From: Diatrype stigma
Lineage: Eukaryota > Ascomycota > Sordariomycetes > Xylariales > Diatrypaceae
Direction of reading: 5' to 3'
NCBI GenBank assembly: GCA_022225965.2
Contig: JAKJXP020000075.1
Coordinates: 1-64,000, forward strand
Length of the DNA: 64,000 bases
Each line of letters starts with the position of its first letter. The stretch's first letter is position 1. The translations under genes were made by a program, and so were the position numbers. The notes beneath the pieces are model-generated. The model made no database searches, had not been told where the DNA came from, and saw only the letters and a program-made list of their open reading frames with translations. Positions 22,273-34,540 of the stretch are shown here, piece after piece.

Positions 22273-24925
22273 TTGGGGAGAACAGATCCAACAGTTATTT
22301 CAATCAGTATAATCAGTAACCAGTAACAAAATCAAAGCAAGAGCTTGGTTGCGAGCGGGGGCCTTCGCATCAATACAAAGGTCAGAGTGCGAGGTATTGA
22401 AATTATTGATGACGATGTCGAAGGCGGAGGCGAAGGCGATGGCGACAAGGTATTGTCGATTGTGTTGGATTTGAATGCGCGTACAATGAATGCGATGTCG
22501 TTGAAGGTCGTCAGCCTTACGTGCTAGCTGCTTAGTTAGTAGGTACCTGATTAGGAGCTAAGTAGGCAGCCCTTGGCAGCCTTAGGCCTGAGGCTTATCG
22601 CTATCGCCCTTAAGCTTCCTGGAGAAATAGTGGGAACTCCCAGTGCTTTACCTAATGAACTTTATGAAGTACCAGCCCTGGAAGTACATAGGTGTAGCCC
22701 GGTATGTCGCATTGTATCTACATGTATGTGCTTGCGCATGTAGGTACATAAGTACTTATATGGAAGTACTTAGCATTTATGTAACGAGATATCCCGTCAG
22801 CTGGTCACGAAACTGAGAACCTGCAAACCTACGACGTAAGTAGGTGATAAGAAACCTTATGATGGGCCTATAATAAGTCGTTTACGTTTTTTCGAACACC
22901 ATATTTCAAGCCTTTGCATGTGATGCTCGATTTATGACCTTACCAAGTAACACTTCCTCCTATATTATACCCATAGCTACGAGATGGTTTGGTACGGAAG
23001 TATATGTTTGGATTCGCAAATACAAAAAACATTTACTCCTCGTTTCGGTAACAATAGTCACGAAGTGGTCTGTCTACCTTATACCTTTAATTCTCGCAGC
23101 TTACATCCATTAGAGTTCAAATGGCACCGCATTCTCAAGGTCTGACTAAACAGGTAGTCCGGTCGAGGAAGATCGCCTGATGACAAAGCTACACGTGGCG
23201 CAACATGCGGGTTTCCTATGCAGTGAGCAAGGGGGGGTGGCAGACTAGGTAGCCAACAACTTGTCAAACTTGATAGTTATGCTTGGCCCAATCTGCCGCT
23301 TCTGCATAGGGGATGTTCGGTCAGCGGCACATTCTACTATCCATCAGAAGAGCTGTCTAGAACGTCTTGCTCGAAATTCGGCCCTTGCACAAGATCTCAT
23401 CGTCATAGCGTTCCTCTAAGTGATCTGGGTGATAGATAGGCCGCTAAGTGCTGGATCCGAGGCTTGAGCTTTTTGAGGGGAGAATGTTAACTCGGCGCTA
23501 TTATTCATCTTACGGTGAGACAGAGTTGATGTGGCAATGCAATGAGTCTATGAGCTGCGAATACCCTCTAACCCGTCCTGCGAGCCGTAGACATTGCTAG
23601 ACATCCCGAAGGATATACCGCTTCTACAACTTCCCAGCCTCTCAAGGTCTGAGTACCCTCGGACGGGTATATAGTCTGTATTTCTAGTGCATCGTGTCGG
23701 TATAGCAGACCTGCTTTGGACTGGGTTTACCGAAATCCTTATAGCAATATATGTAGTCCCTTGGCGGTTCAAGGCGCCTCTGTGTTGGCTCATCACTAAG
23801 ACCTAAGTAGCAAAGCGAGACAATTTCACATCATTTGTATGGTATGAGATCAAGCAAATGGCTCCATACCCCGCAGTGGGATCACCTTGTCCTAGGTGTG
23901 TGACGCTGACGATCACATAGGTGGTCGAACGAGAGCTGCGGCCTGTGCCCTCTGGAGCCTATTGACCGCAGTCTTCGAACCCATCTCTGTGGGGAAGAGG
24001 ATAAAATGGTTGCACTCCACCTGATATTGACACCCACACAGCCACATCACGATGGTGTATGCGGTGAGGCCGGTCTGAGCTACATATGCAGAAAGTGATA
24101 TTGAGGACCATCACTACCTCAACGCCGGGAGTAATGCCAGGAGGCTTTGAAACAGCGGTTGCGTCACCTGCTGAGGTGTACAGAATTATGCACCTTACCT
24201 TTCCCCGGTGACAAGGTGGGTAATTTTGTTGTCTTCCTCGCCGTCCTCATCGTTCAAGGTGGCCTGCGCGCGAGTGCTGACCATCCCCCGTTATGCCACT
24301 TGGGATGGCGGCATGAGGCCGTCCTGAGACTGGATGTAGTTCATATTCAAGAATCTCACGAATGAACTCACATCGCGATTCTCAGGACTGACGTGGATGA
24401 CCAACAGGCTCGGGATGGCTCAAAACGGACACGCGAGTGCTCAGTCGTATTACAATATTGGTGGTAAACCTAACTACTAGGCCGGGAACTGCAGGCCTGC
24501 TCAGACAAGGGCGTTTAGGACCTGAATGAAAACCAACAATAGAAACAAAAACAAAAACAAAAACTCTGGCTTACATTTTGCATTGATCTCTGACCGCAAG
24601 GCCATTGACTATTTCCAGTAGAGCACGTTAGCATCAGATGATGCCCTTGGGGACCGTTTGCTTAAAGCGGCCTATAACAAGTAGAGAATCTATGACTGCA
24701 GTATACAGATTTTGGGTGTAATATCATAAGGGGTCATACTTCCCATGTCTTTATTTACTAGAAACCTCTCACGATGAAGTTGCCAAGCGTCCGAATACAG
24801 GCTTCACATTCAGGGGTCACCCCAGAACCATCCCAACGCCATATTGCTTACAATAGCTTATGATTTCGGTTAGACGAGGTCTCGTGTTGTTTTCTGTCAT
24901 CAACCCGAGTTGGTACTTACAAACT
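22273..24925. other. 2.65-kb gene-poor region
   Basis: Only short frames without recognisable domains occur. TAGGTAC and TACATGTA palindromic words are frequent near 22540-22760. A short AAAAAC repeat lies at 24541-24563. The part beside 22273 should include the SGF73 promoter. Nothing else is supported. Confidence 0.5.
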
Positions 24926-25648
24926 TTAAGCAAGGATGTCTTCCTTCCACTCCTTGGAAAACTCGTCTATCCCCATGGTGCTAATATCACTGATGAACTT
25001 CTCTTGTCCGTCTTCGTCCCCGACCAAGATTGTACCTCTCGATTTGATGCTGGGGAAACGGTATTTGTGGTATAAAGTTTCTTTTGCAGTATACTCTATG
25101 TTATGGATTATTAGACGACCCCGTGAGGCGTTGATAAGGTACGCGCCCCAATAAAGTAATTCTCGGATGGTCTCGATGTTCGCACACAACCTCAGGGACA
25201 AATCGGCAGTTGTGTGGTTCAGCGGCGCATCCTACGGGCCACGCGGACCGTCAGCCATCCGAGATCGGATACCATTTTCCGGAAGCAAGTACATGTGGTA
25301 GCTGAGGCAGATGTAGTCTACGTGGAAGACGCATGATGGCATGTTTAGATAGATGCAGCCCTTGCTTTCAGCTATCTCTCCGGGATGATTGTTCGGGCAG
25401 CTCCCAGGTATGTCAGGGTATACGTCAAGCTTCGTTGGGTAGTACCGAAAGGCCGTTTCCCGCGAGAGTACGTTCACTGAGAAGAATGGCGAGATAAGCT
25501 GTGGCGTTGGTCTGATCCTCAAATATGTTCCGTCCATGAGAACAAGGCGGGCTATCTTGCTCTCAGCCTGGATTGCCTTTTTCCAAATATACAGTTGTAG
25601 TTCCTTGGGGAGGTATACGAAGAGGCTGAAGACCGAGAACTGCGCCAT
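24926..25648 (-). CDS. 2EXR-type small protein, with an in-frame TAG or a short intron
   Basis: The frame from the ATG at 25648 runs for 138 codons, meets TAG at 25234-25232, then continues in the same frame to 24926. The N-terminus (FSVFSLFVYLPKELQLYIWK) resembles the LPxELxxxIW core of fungal 2EXR proteins. The stretch LSRETAFRYY fits the usual RExA region, and LCANIETIREL lies in the second half. Two readings are possible. A 90-nt intron (25321-25232, donor GTAGAC, GCTGAC branch, CGTAG acceptor) would remove the stop and keep the frame. Otherwise the TAG is a real nonsense mutation and this is a pseudogene. 2EXR proteins have no settled function; many sit in variable, gene-poor regions as here. 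Confidence 0.45.
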
Positions 25649-26588
25649 GTTGAATATCTTGTGTGTAATTTCTGGGAATAGTGATAAGAGTATTGTAACA
25701 ACAATTGCGAAGGATACCTCGTTACTTTTTGGAGGGCGTTTGACTGGCGATATTGAAGTTGATCGAATGATTGATTCCAAAATGGAACCTACAGAGGAAG
25801 GCATGGTTGCTATTGCTGTGGTATGATTACTTGTAAGTACACAACTGCCTTGGCTCGACAAGTTATATCATTACGTCGGCAGGTCCCTAGGTGATAAAAC
25901 AGGTGCTAGGTAAGGGCAAGGAAGGAACAGAATGAACATCAGGCCTATGGGAGCTATACGGCGGGGGGGCTGTCCCCATCTTCGATATGTCGAACCATAG
26001 ACCAGTCTGTTTATATGGTAGTAACAACCAACAACCGCAGACCTGCAATACGCTCTTCTCACTAGTAGCTCCCTGGCTACCTAACATTTATCAACCCGCT
26101 GCTTGACTGAGCTCCTAGTAAACAAGACTTGACAAGGAAGCTTCACTAAATATCATATGTTTACTGTTTATTCAAAGGCATGGTGCCAGCCTGCTCAGAA
26201 ATCACCCAGCTCTGAGTATGCCAAGGTTCGTAGTAGTCCCTACTGCTCCCTTAAATACAGTTGACAACAAGGCCATCGATCGCTCACCCCCTCGGGCGTC
26301 GATAGGAGACGGATCCCAACTTTCCTTCGATACCTGATAACCAACCCCTGCCCCCCTGCCCCCCGCGCCCCCCCTTATACACTACATATCTGCCCACATA
26401 CCCAGTTTGAACTCCGAATCCCTTTCCCATAAAAACAAACACTGTCCTGTCCAGGCACGACCATGAAGAGAGTGCCCACGAAGCACAAAACATATTCAGG
26501 CGAGGCGGGACACCATGGTCTCGGCCCCTTTCTCTCTCCCCTTCGCAGAACCAGAGCTTAGGTCCCAATATCCTGTTTGTGTGAGCTA
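25649..26588. other. intergenic region before the 2EXR-type gene
   Basis: Upstream of the 2EXR-type frame and downstream of the transcription factor stop codon. Contains C-rich runs (26350-26370) and no supported gene. Confidence 0.5.
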
Positions 26589-28620
26589 TTACTCGTCCCC
26601 TAGCTCTTCGATCTTGACTTTCGTTTCGTTGAGCATCATCCACTCCCTCTCCTGCATCGCCCGCTCTTTCTCCATCACCCCGGCGATGGCGATGGCGTGC
26701 TGCATGCCCATCTCCTTCCAGATGACCTGCATGGTCTCGTAGGACCAGCCCCACAGCTCCCGCGACACGCCCATGGCGCACCCCGCCGTCTTCAGGTGCC
26801 ACATGAGCGTGGGGATCCCCGCCGCGCCGGACCCGCCCTGGCCGGGGGCCCCGAACATCTTGGCCGTCTTGCTGTCAAGCACGGGATGATGCCAGTGTGC
26901 CGGCGTGCTGATCAGCGTATCTTCAGCCATCCGCTTTATGGTGGCCAAGCCCTGGTCCCTGCGGGACGGGGAGAGGAATCGTGCACCCGATACAGGATAC
27001 TCCGTTGTGGCCTTGATGAGCATCTCGTTCAGTATTATGCGGGCCCACCGATAATGATTCCATATTCGAGCAGCCCACATTTCGGCGTAAGCGTGCCACT
27101 TTCCCCGGAAGAGAGCGATAGGTGGATGGTGACCCTGACGCACTTCGTAGGGGTAGGCGTGGTACAGGGCATCTTCTAGGTCGTCGAACCTTGTTTGTAG
27201 AGTTGATAGTTGCTGTAAGAGGGCCTCAATGGCCGGGCGCCCATCAACGTGTTTTTTGTAACTTAAGACACTGGAAGCCTGGACAACATCGGCGATAGCT
27301 AACGCGACGTCAACGCTAATTGTCTCGGGAGACCCTTGGAGAAGTTCTCGACATTTGGTAAGGACTTCGAAAAATGCTTCTGGTAGAAGCATATCGGTCA
27401 TTTGGGACGGAATAAACTACACCATTTAGTAAATGGCGCTGTAGAACTCTCGCTAGATGGCAGCGCTTACCAGAGTAAATAGTAGTTGGAGGGCGCCCTT
27501 TGCGCCTCCTTTTGGGGCTTGCGGGAACGGCAATGCCGTCTTGAACAAAGCGATAGCCCCCTGGATATGAGTCCTGGCCGTACTAGCCGAGACGACCGAT
27601 CCTTTGCGACTAACGACCTATGCGGAGTGAGTAATCGCTTGATGTCTAACCCAGGGGCAACCAGACTCTGCTTACCTCAAACAAGGCAAGGGTGACTACC
27701 GACTTCACAGATAATGCGAATCCAACAGGATCCTGCCGAACCTGGCTCGACAGGACCAGTTGGCCGGTGTGCCTCAACGCTGACACGTATTTCTCGCGCG
27801 CGTACAAGCTCATGTCTTTGTCTCCGCGTAGGTTGGACAAGCCTGCTAGACCAACAGCGACGACGATGTTCCGCATGGCATCCGAGCTCGTGCAATACGC
27901 TGCCAGCTCCGCGGGCGTTCTCGGGCCATCTGGCTGGTCATGGAGATAGCGGCTGATGTAAAACTGCACTCCACGGTCGTCCACGTTCGTGTCGATCGCT
28001 CGAGTTATTCTCGTTGGGACCACCTCCCGCTTCACCATGCGGCCCGCCCGCGATGGACTGATAGAGGTTTGGCATCCTTCCCTAGACGACGTTGAAGATG
28101 GCGACGTCGCGCTCGACCGACGAGACGAGCTTGACGAATTCGAAGTCTGGCTGGCATGGTCCGGTGATCCCGAAGTTCCCCATTGGGCATGCGCTTTCTG
28201 TATCACCTTCGTGCTCTCATCCCGGAACATCAACGACAACTGGTCCCGGTACCCAGGGCATTTCTTGCCCACTCGCATGCATTGGGAGCATTCCGGCCGG
28301 ACTTTGTCACACTAAGACCGCTTCGTTAACTTCATAGGGTCCCGGAGCTTCTCGAGATCTCAAGGGGACCGATGAAATCCGACAAGACGAGATGTGGTCT
28401 CTCGGCATCGCAACGTAAGCACCAGCCTGAGACTAGGCCCTACGCGCGCACCGTAGGTACAGGCATAAGGTAAGGCTTGGGAAGTGCGGTCGAATTAAGG
28501 TGAGGAGGAAGCGGGACGGGGCTAAAGTAAAGAATAACGACTTAATGATCCATTACGCACTTTGATACGTCGGCTTCTGCAGCCCTGACACCCCTGCGAG
28601 GCCTTTCCACAATACACCAT
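26589..28620 (-). CDS. Zn(II)2Cys6 fungal transcription factor
   Basis: DNA-binding regulator with an N-terminal binuclear zinc cluster and a fungal-specific regulatory domain. Exons are 28620-28561, 28311-27676, 27617-27471 and 27416-26589 (556 aa); introns are 249, 58 and 54 nt. Splicing the first intron completes the cluster Cys11, Cys14, Cys21, Cys28, Cys31, Cys38 (C-x2-C-x6-C-x6-C-x2-C-x6-C). A Ser-rich linker follows at about 60-100. The rest (VQFYISRYLHDQ, NIVVAVGLAGLSNL, then QLLFTL and DVVQASSVLSYKKH) resembles the Fungal_trans_2-like domain. The C-terminus is predicted helical (MEKERAMQEREWMMLNETK). No metabolic cluster surrounds it, so its targets cannot be guessed. The long first intron is typical of the split zinc-cluster exon. 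Confidence 0.85.
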
Positions 28621-31600
28621 GATTAAGAGAGCGGGCTAGCAAGAGGCTTACGCTCGCCGCTGGTCTTCTGGCTGGTTGCTTTTCTTCGGATGGGTAAACA
28701 AGGAAATGTCTCTCAACGAATGTGTTGGTCGCGTACTAAAAGGGTAACCAGTTCGTGATGGCTGGTGGATAGAAAAGAAGTCCCATGTTGTGACGGCACA
28801 CCAAAAGAATGTTCCCACCTCCCTTACACGTGCTGTTGTCCCTCACCTAAATCCCACACTATCCCTGTCAATCTCATCGCCCTCTTCAATTGAATATGGC
28901 CTCACGAGCGCGGATTGGTTGGCGGCTTCCTGCATATGTATGTACGGTATTGTGGCTTTCGGATCGAGAATCAAAGCCCTGCTCTGCTGTGATGGGGATG
29001 GGGATGGGATGATGGTATAGATTCCTATTCGTTCGCACAAGAGAGTGTGCATGCGAACGAGTTTGGGGGGAAGGGCGCTCCCCAGACGAGCTAACCAACA
29101 GACGCCCTTTAAAAAACACACCTATTCGAGATAGTAGTAGTTATAATACTTGACCAGATATAACCTGAAGGAGAACGCTACTGAGGTTGGCGGCCGGCAA
29201 GGCGCGCAAGAGTGAGGCCGAGGCTAGTACCTGTCAAATTTCTAGAAAGGATGGAGCGTGGAACTGATCGGGCACTTCGGGGCGTCTTCGAGGAGCCGGT
29301 TGGGGAGCCGGTTGATCTGATCTACACACGCTAAGTAGCAAAAACGTTCACTGGCCCTGTCTTTTTTTCTCCCGCTGTGCCCGCACACGCACAGAAGCGT
29401 AAGCCCCTCGATGCCATCCACTCATCAGCGCAGCGCAGAACAAAGCCTGTAGGCAGGAGCTTGAGATAGCTATCCTGCCTATCACGGGGAAAGCTGCTAA
29501 GAGGTAGCCGTCTAGTCTAGGCCATGGCCCATCACGCTCTCCTGTATGGTACGTATCCGCATGTAAGCACCAATCCGCAGTTAACTAGGCACCGCAGGCA
29601 CCGCTTCGAAGTTTGCAACCCGTGATCTGGCCTGACAGCCCGAGCGATGGAGAAGCGGCTGAAACGATTCGAGTGTAGCTAATGTTCCGAAATCTAAAAG
29701 TATTGTCCGAGAAAGCTGGATCAAGGAATGCCGCTGCTCCCCCGCCTCCCGGGAGGCCCACGCAGGACAAGAACCTGCGGACTTTGATTCGCTCCCACCG
29801 GACGGCATTCTAGATACATGGGGGCCACTACTGCTACTGCTACCCCCTGGCCATCCTGGAACGGCTAGTTCCAACATCTTATCAAGCAGTCCAAACATAA
29901 GCTCCCCACGAAGCACGAAGCCGGACTGGCCCCTACTATATGTATGGTACGTTATTCACACCTCCTTAAGCGTTTGGCGTTTTGCGTAGGCAGGCAGGCA
30001 GGCATCCACCCTCGCTTTTCCTTTCCGTCATATATCTGTCTTTATGACTCGTTTCACCCTGCCGACAGGCTGACGGCGTTCAAACAGTTCATGTGTTACT
30101 AGTACATGAGAGATAACTTTGGTTCGTTAATGGCTAAACTTAGTATACTGGTGGACCAGCACTAGGGATTTGGTATAGGCCCCACGACACATCCCTGATG
30201 GTAATCCACATGTATCAAGGTCTGCATACAGATGAGTCCTGATACATAATGAGATATTACCCGGATAAGTTACGGATGCCTTCAAGCGATGGCTCGGCTG
30301 CCAATAGTGATCGCATTTCGAAAGCTCGATAAGCGCGATCAACTCGATATTGACCGAGGTAGCAGACCGGAACTCTACAAAAGGAGAAGCGCGATGGCAT
30401 CATCGTATGTACAATGCAGGGACCAAAGTGGGGGTCAAAATATATGTGACTTTGAGTCCCTGGGGTCGTTACCCTCGAAGCACGCCAGGCGAGCCAGGGT
30501 TGAGGGCATCAATTGCCGAAAGCCATGTTATGTTGAGCTCACCGCGTTTGATAGATTGTGTCTTCCAGCTCTCTGGCTGTTTCTTTCCTCAAACTTTACG
30601 TATTGAGCCTTCGAGCTCTGGGAGCAGGGGTGTCTAGGGTCCAAGATGATTTCCACCTATTCGGGTCCCGGTCTTCGGCGGTGAGACTTCGATGGCTTAC
30701 TGCGTGACCGATGCACGGCGCCAGAGATTGTGCGTGCCGTGCCAAATGAGCCCTAGATATTGATTGAAGCTGACGAGTCTTGAGCTATTACTATTGGAGG
30801 GAGGAGACTACGAGAATCCATGCTGGTTTCTACATCGAGTATGTGCACTGGCCTATTGGTGGGCCGTGGGTTGATATCTCCTATACCGGTACTGCTCGTC
30901 ACCGAATTCCACTATCGCTGATTGTAGGGGACTATATGTGTGAATATCTATCGAGTCATGCATCGCCTTTGAGTAATGAGACAATGATGAAATATGAGGC
31001 TGTAGAGGTATAACTTATCAGTCTAGAACAAGTCTAGAATCTCGACTCAGCCTTTCCCCGGGTTCATATGAACCTGATACAGTGAGACGTCATCCCTAAA
31101 CGCCGAGAGGGGTTTCTGAGTTCATGGTTTGATTCTCTAGCTCACTGGCCGAGTATTTTGTAGTTCGGGCCGTAGAAATGGTTGTGCCTGATGTTATTAC
31201 AAATTTGTGGTTATAGACTCGCGGTAAGAGGTAGTGTCAGTATCTCCTTATGTAGTTGGTTCGTGTCTCATCTTTCCCCTCATTGACCCCTGAAACCGTT
31301 GCTGTCGCTGCATGCACGGATCAGGGGTACCTTGTATAAATGGAAGGTCGTGTCAATACCTACCAGGTAACTACCGGCCCCGAAATTCCCTGGCCCCGGA
31401 TCATCCGAAGACGCTGCATCGATGATCATCACTCAGCTCACAGCATGTACCGCGTCTCGAAAGATCCTAAGCAGATCGCAGTGTAACTAATAAGCGACGT
31501 TGTTCTTTGCGGATGAGACAGCATGCTCAACCCTATGCTTCCGAAACGCACTGCTACTACTACAAAATCATATGTGCCTTTCCTAGATCTTCAGTTGCTT

Positions 31601-31959
31601 GCATTCACAGAACGGGTTCCAGTATCATTGCTCGGCCTTTCAGAGAAACACTACCGCCCCGGTGAAAACCGGAACTCCGTGCTGCTCTTGTCAATGCCGT
31701 TACCGGTCTCATGCAATAAGGCTAGATTTACGTATTTTGTAGTAAGCGCAGGTGGCCGTTTCCAGGTCACTAGGACATTCTCATTGTGTGAGTACCCCAG
31801 CCGCTTCTTTCTTGAACTAATAAGAACGCAAGACCAAACCCCCCTTCCCATCATGCCCTGGAGAGCATTATATCTACAAGGGTCTTAACCCGACTTCGTC
31901 TCTCCATACACACAACTATTATAACCTCCTGAAATATCTAGTACTAGTAATAGTATACG
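28621..31959. other. 3.3-kb gene-poor region
   Basis: No frame with a recognisable domain. The 29581-29916 minus frame (111 codons) and the 31523-31888 plus frame (121 codons) are the longest, and neither looks like a family I know. GGCA tetramers cluster at about 29988-30003. The region may hold old, degraded sequence; I see no clear transposon ends. Confidence 0.45.
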
Positions 31960-32130
31960 TACTGCCGCCCACCCTGCCGAATAGCCTTCTTCGTGGCCAT
32001 GAGCAAGGAGCGGAGCGCTCAAACCGTGACGATGGCGCAGATGGCGAAGGTGCAGTTGGCTGACATGCCGGCGAGGTAGCGCAGGCCGTCGCTCCTCCCC
32101 TTTAAGTATAGGCGGGCAGGGTTGATTTAC
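31960..32130 (-). pseudogene. relic of an MFS transporter C-terminus
   Basis: On the minus strand one frame reads INPARLYLKGRSDGLRYLAG, then MSANCTFAICAIVTV, a TGA stop, and ALRSLLMATKKAIRQ. This resembles the last loop, last membrane helix and basic tail of allantoate/nicotinate-type major facilitator permeases. No upstream transporter exons were found, and the stop falls inside the helix, so this is probably a decayed fragment. A chance resemblance cannot be excluded. Confidence 0.35.
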
Positions 32131-32282
32131 GAAGCGTTGGCGACGGGCAAGAGAGCTGCCGACCTTCTGCCACGTTACCACACCCTCTCGGACAATTTGC
32201 CACATGGTTATCCATTACAAGTTGCAGTGATTAACCACTAGTTTCTTTTCTACTTCGTTGTCATTTTTTAAATAGCTCATAG

Positions 32283-32314
<32 letters not shown>

Positions 32315-32776
32315 GATAAATTTTTTTTTTTTTTTTTTTTTAGTTAGAAACATCATCAAGTTTATTATATGTAGAAATTTCATATTAAGTTGCATGCGAG
32401 ATCAGGTAACCGAACAGGACCACACACTATGTAGGTACCTCCGCTGGTGCTGGCGGGGTGCCCTTACAACATGATAAGATAAGGCGCTATGAATCCACTA
32501 AAAAGATGGAGGGGCACAAGGATCGAGTCACTCCAAGCTGAGGGGCAAAAATATCGAGAACGAGAACACGGCACATGAACGTTAGACCTACAAACACTGA
32601 ATTTCTATAAGCAATTTGTAACGAAAGCACAACAGTTTGACGGGGATTAAAATATCGAAATCGTTCAAGCGAGAGTTTCCCATCTTGAGACCCCATTGAT
32701 CTGGTATTCATACTGTCATTCACGCATTCCAACCTAGACCTGAAGCAATCTCGATCTCGACGATTTCTGGCCCAAC
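32131..32776. promoter_or_regulatory. upstream region of RIO1 with AT microsatellites
   Basis: Contains a (TAT)n run of about nine units (32288-32314) followed by a 21-nt poly(T) (32321-32341). The RIO1 promoter should lie between these and the ATG at 32777. Confidence 0.6.
32288..32341. repeat. (TAT)n microsatellite plus poly(T)
   Basis: About nine TAT trinucleotides, then GATAAA, then 21 T residues. A compound simple repeat; poly(T) tracts of this size can act as nucleosome-excluding promoter elements. Confidence 0.85.
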
Positions 32777-34540
32777 ATGGCCGCTACTACGGCCACCGAT
32801 GCGCCACCCGAGAATACCCATAGCGAAGCCAACAAATCCAATGGCAACGGAGGGGTCCCTACAGGAAGACGAGAGGACGATGCCGACATTGATGACGAGG
32901 ACGAGGAAGACCTCGATGATATATTTGACGATAACAATGACGAAGACAACCTAGATGACGACGATGGGCAGTTTGATGTCTCACGGAACTACAATCGACA
33001 AAGGCCTCTACACTCCAACTTACAGAAACCGAAGGCGAACACATCCGCAAATATCGACGATCAGATATCCGCTCTATCAAAACACGCCGCCAAGATCCGG
33101 CTCGACGATGTCAAAGACGACCAGGCCCGCGACAAGGACAAGGCCGACCGGGCCACCAGCGAGCAGGTTCTGGACCAGCGAACACGCATGATTTTATTGC
33201 AGATGATCAACCGCGGCATCGTCAGCGAGATACACGGCGCCATCAGCACGGGTAAGGAGGCGAACGTCTACGGCGCCGTGGCCTACCCAGACGACCAACA
33301 GGGCCCCGACGGGAGCGCCCCGGCCGTCCAGCGCGCCGTCAAGGTCTACAAGACGGCCATCCTGAGCTTTAAGGACCGCGAGCGCTACATCACGGGGGAG
33401 CACCGGTTCCGCGCCGGCGCCGAGAAGGGTAACAACCGCCGCATGGTCAAGCTGTGGGCCGAGAAGGAGTTCCGGAATCTGCGGCGCATCCACGGGGCGG
33501 GCATCGCCTGCCCCGAGCCCATCCAGCTGAAGCTGCACGTGCTCGTGATGGCCTTCCTCGGCGACCGCCGCGGGTACGCCTACCCGCGGCTGCGCGACGC
33601 GGCGATTCCTCGAGGCGGAGAAGGCGAGGGCGAGAAGGAGGACCTCTGGAGGAGGTTGTACGTGCAGCTACTCGGCATCATGCGGCGCATGTACCAGGTG
33701 TGCCGCCTGGTGCACGCTGATTTGAGCGAGTACAACATCCTGTACAACCGGGAGCAGCTGTACATCATCGACGTGTCGCAGAGCGTCGAGCACGACCACC
33801 CGCGGTCGCTCGAGTTCCTGCGCATGGACATCAAGAACACGGGCGACTTCTTCCGCCGACAGGGCGTCGACACGCTCCCGGATCGGACCGTGTTCGACTT
33901 CATCATCGCCTCGGAGGGCCCCGTCGAGGAGGGGCCCACCCTGTCGGATGCGATCGAGCGCCTGTACGCTGCTAGGTCTGCCGCTGTTGACGATGGTGGA
34001 GATGGAGCGGCGGCCGAGGCCGAGGTCGATAACGAGGTCTTCCGGAACCAGTACATCCCCCAGACGCTGGAGCAGGTCTACGACATCGAGAAGGATGCCG
34101 AGCAGATCGGGCTCGGCGCCGGTGACAAGCTGGTGTATCGCAACTTGCTGGCGGACCAGGTCGTCATGTCTAAGGAAGGGGATCGGAGCGCGGAGGAGCA
34201 GTCAGACGAAGGCGCGCCGCTCGGGAGCGAGGACGAGAGCGATAGCAATAGCGATGACGATGACGATGACGATGATGAGAGCCGGTTCGAGAAGGGGGCG
34301 CCGAGGGGGAAGCGCTTTGAGCCTAAGGACGAGAAGAAGGTAAGCTGGGACAATTCTCCACCTCTGACAAGCGACTATTTATTTCCATTCTCGGTAAATC
34401 GGTGACTAGGCTAACCAACCATTTCATCACAGGCGCACAAGCAGGCCGTCAAGGAGGAGAAGCGCGAGAAGAGGAAGGAGAAGATGCCAAAACACCTCAA
34501 AAAGAAGCTGGTGTCACAAACGTCGAGGCGGAAGAAATGA
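32777..34540 (+). CDS. RIO1: RIO1-type atypical protein kinase
   Basis: Atypical kinase/ATPase needed for late cytoplasmic maturation of the 40S ribosomal subunit. Exons are 32777-34339 and 34433-34540, a 93-nt intron with a GTAAGC donor between them; 556 aa. An acidic Asp/Glu-rich N-terminus (about 30-65) precedes the RIO domain. Visible are the ATP loop STGKEANVY, the catalytic HADLSEYNILY (RIO variant of HRD) and the metal-binding IIDVSQSVEHDHP. Next come RMDIKNTGDFFRRQGV and an acidic Ser/Asp-rich region. The second exon encodes the very basic tail ending KKKLVSQTSRRKK, typical of Rio1. The kinase core is contiguous in exon 1 and the ATG has a good AACATGG context. Identity essentially certain. 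Confidence 0.95.
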
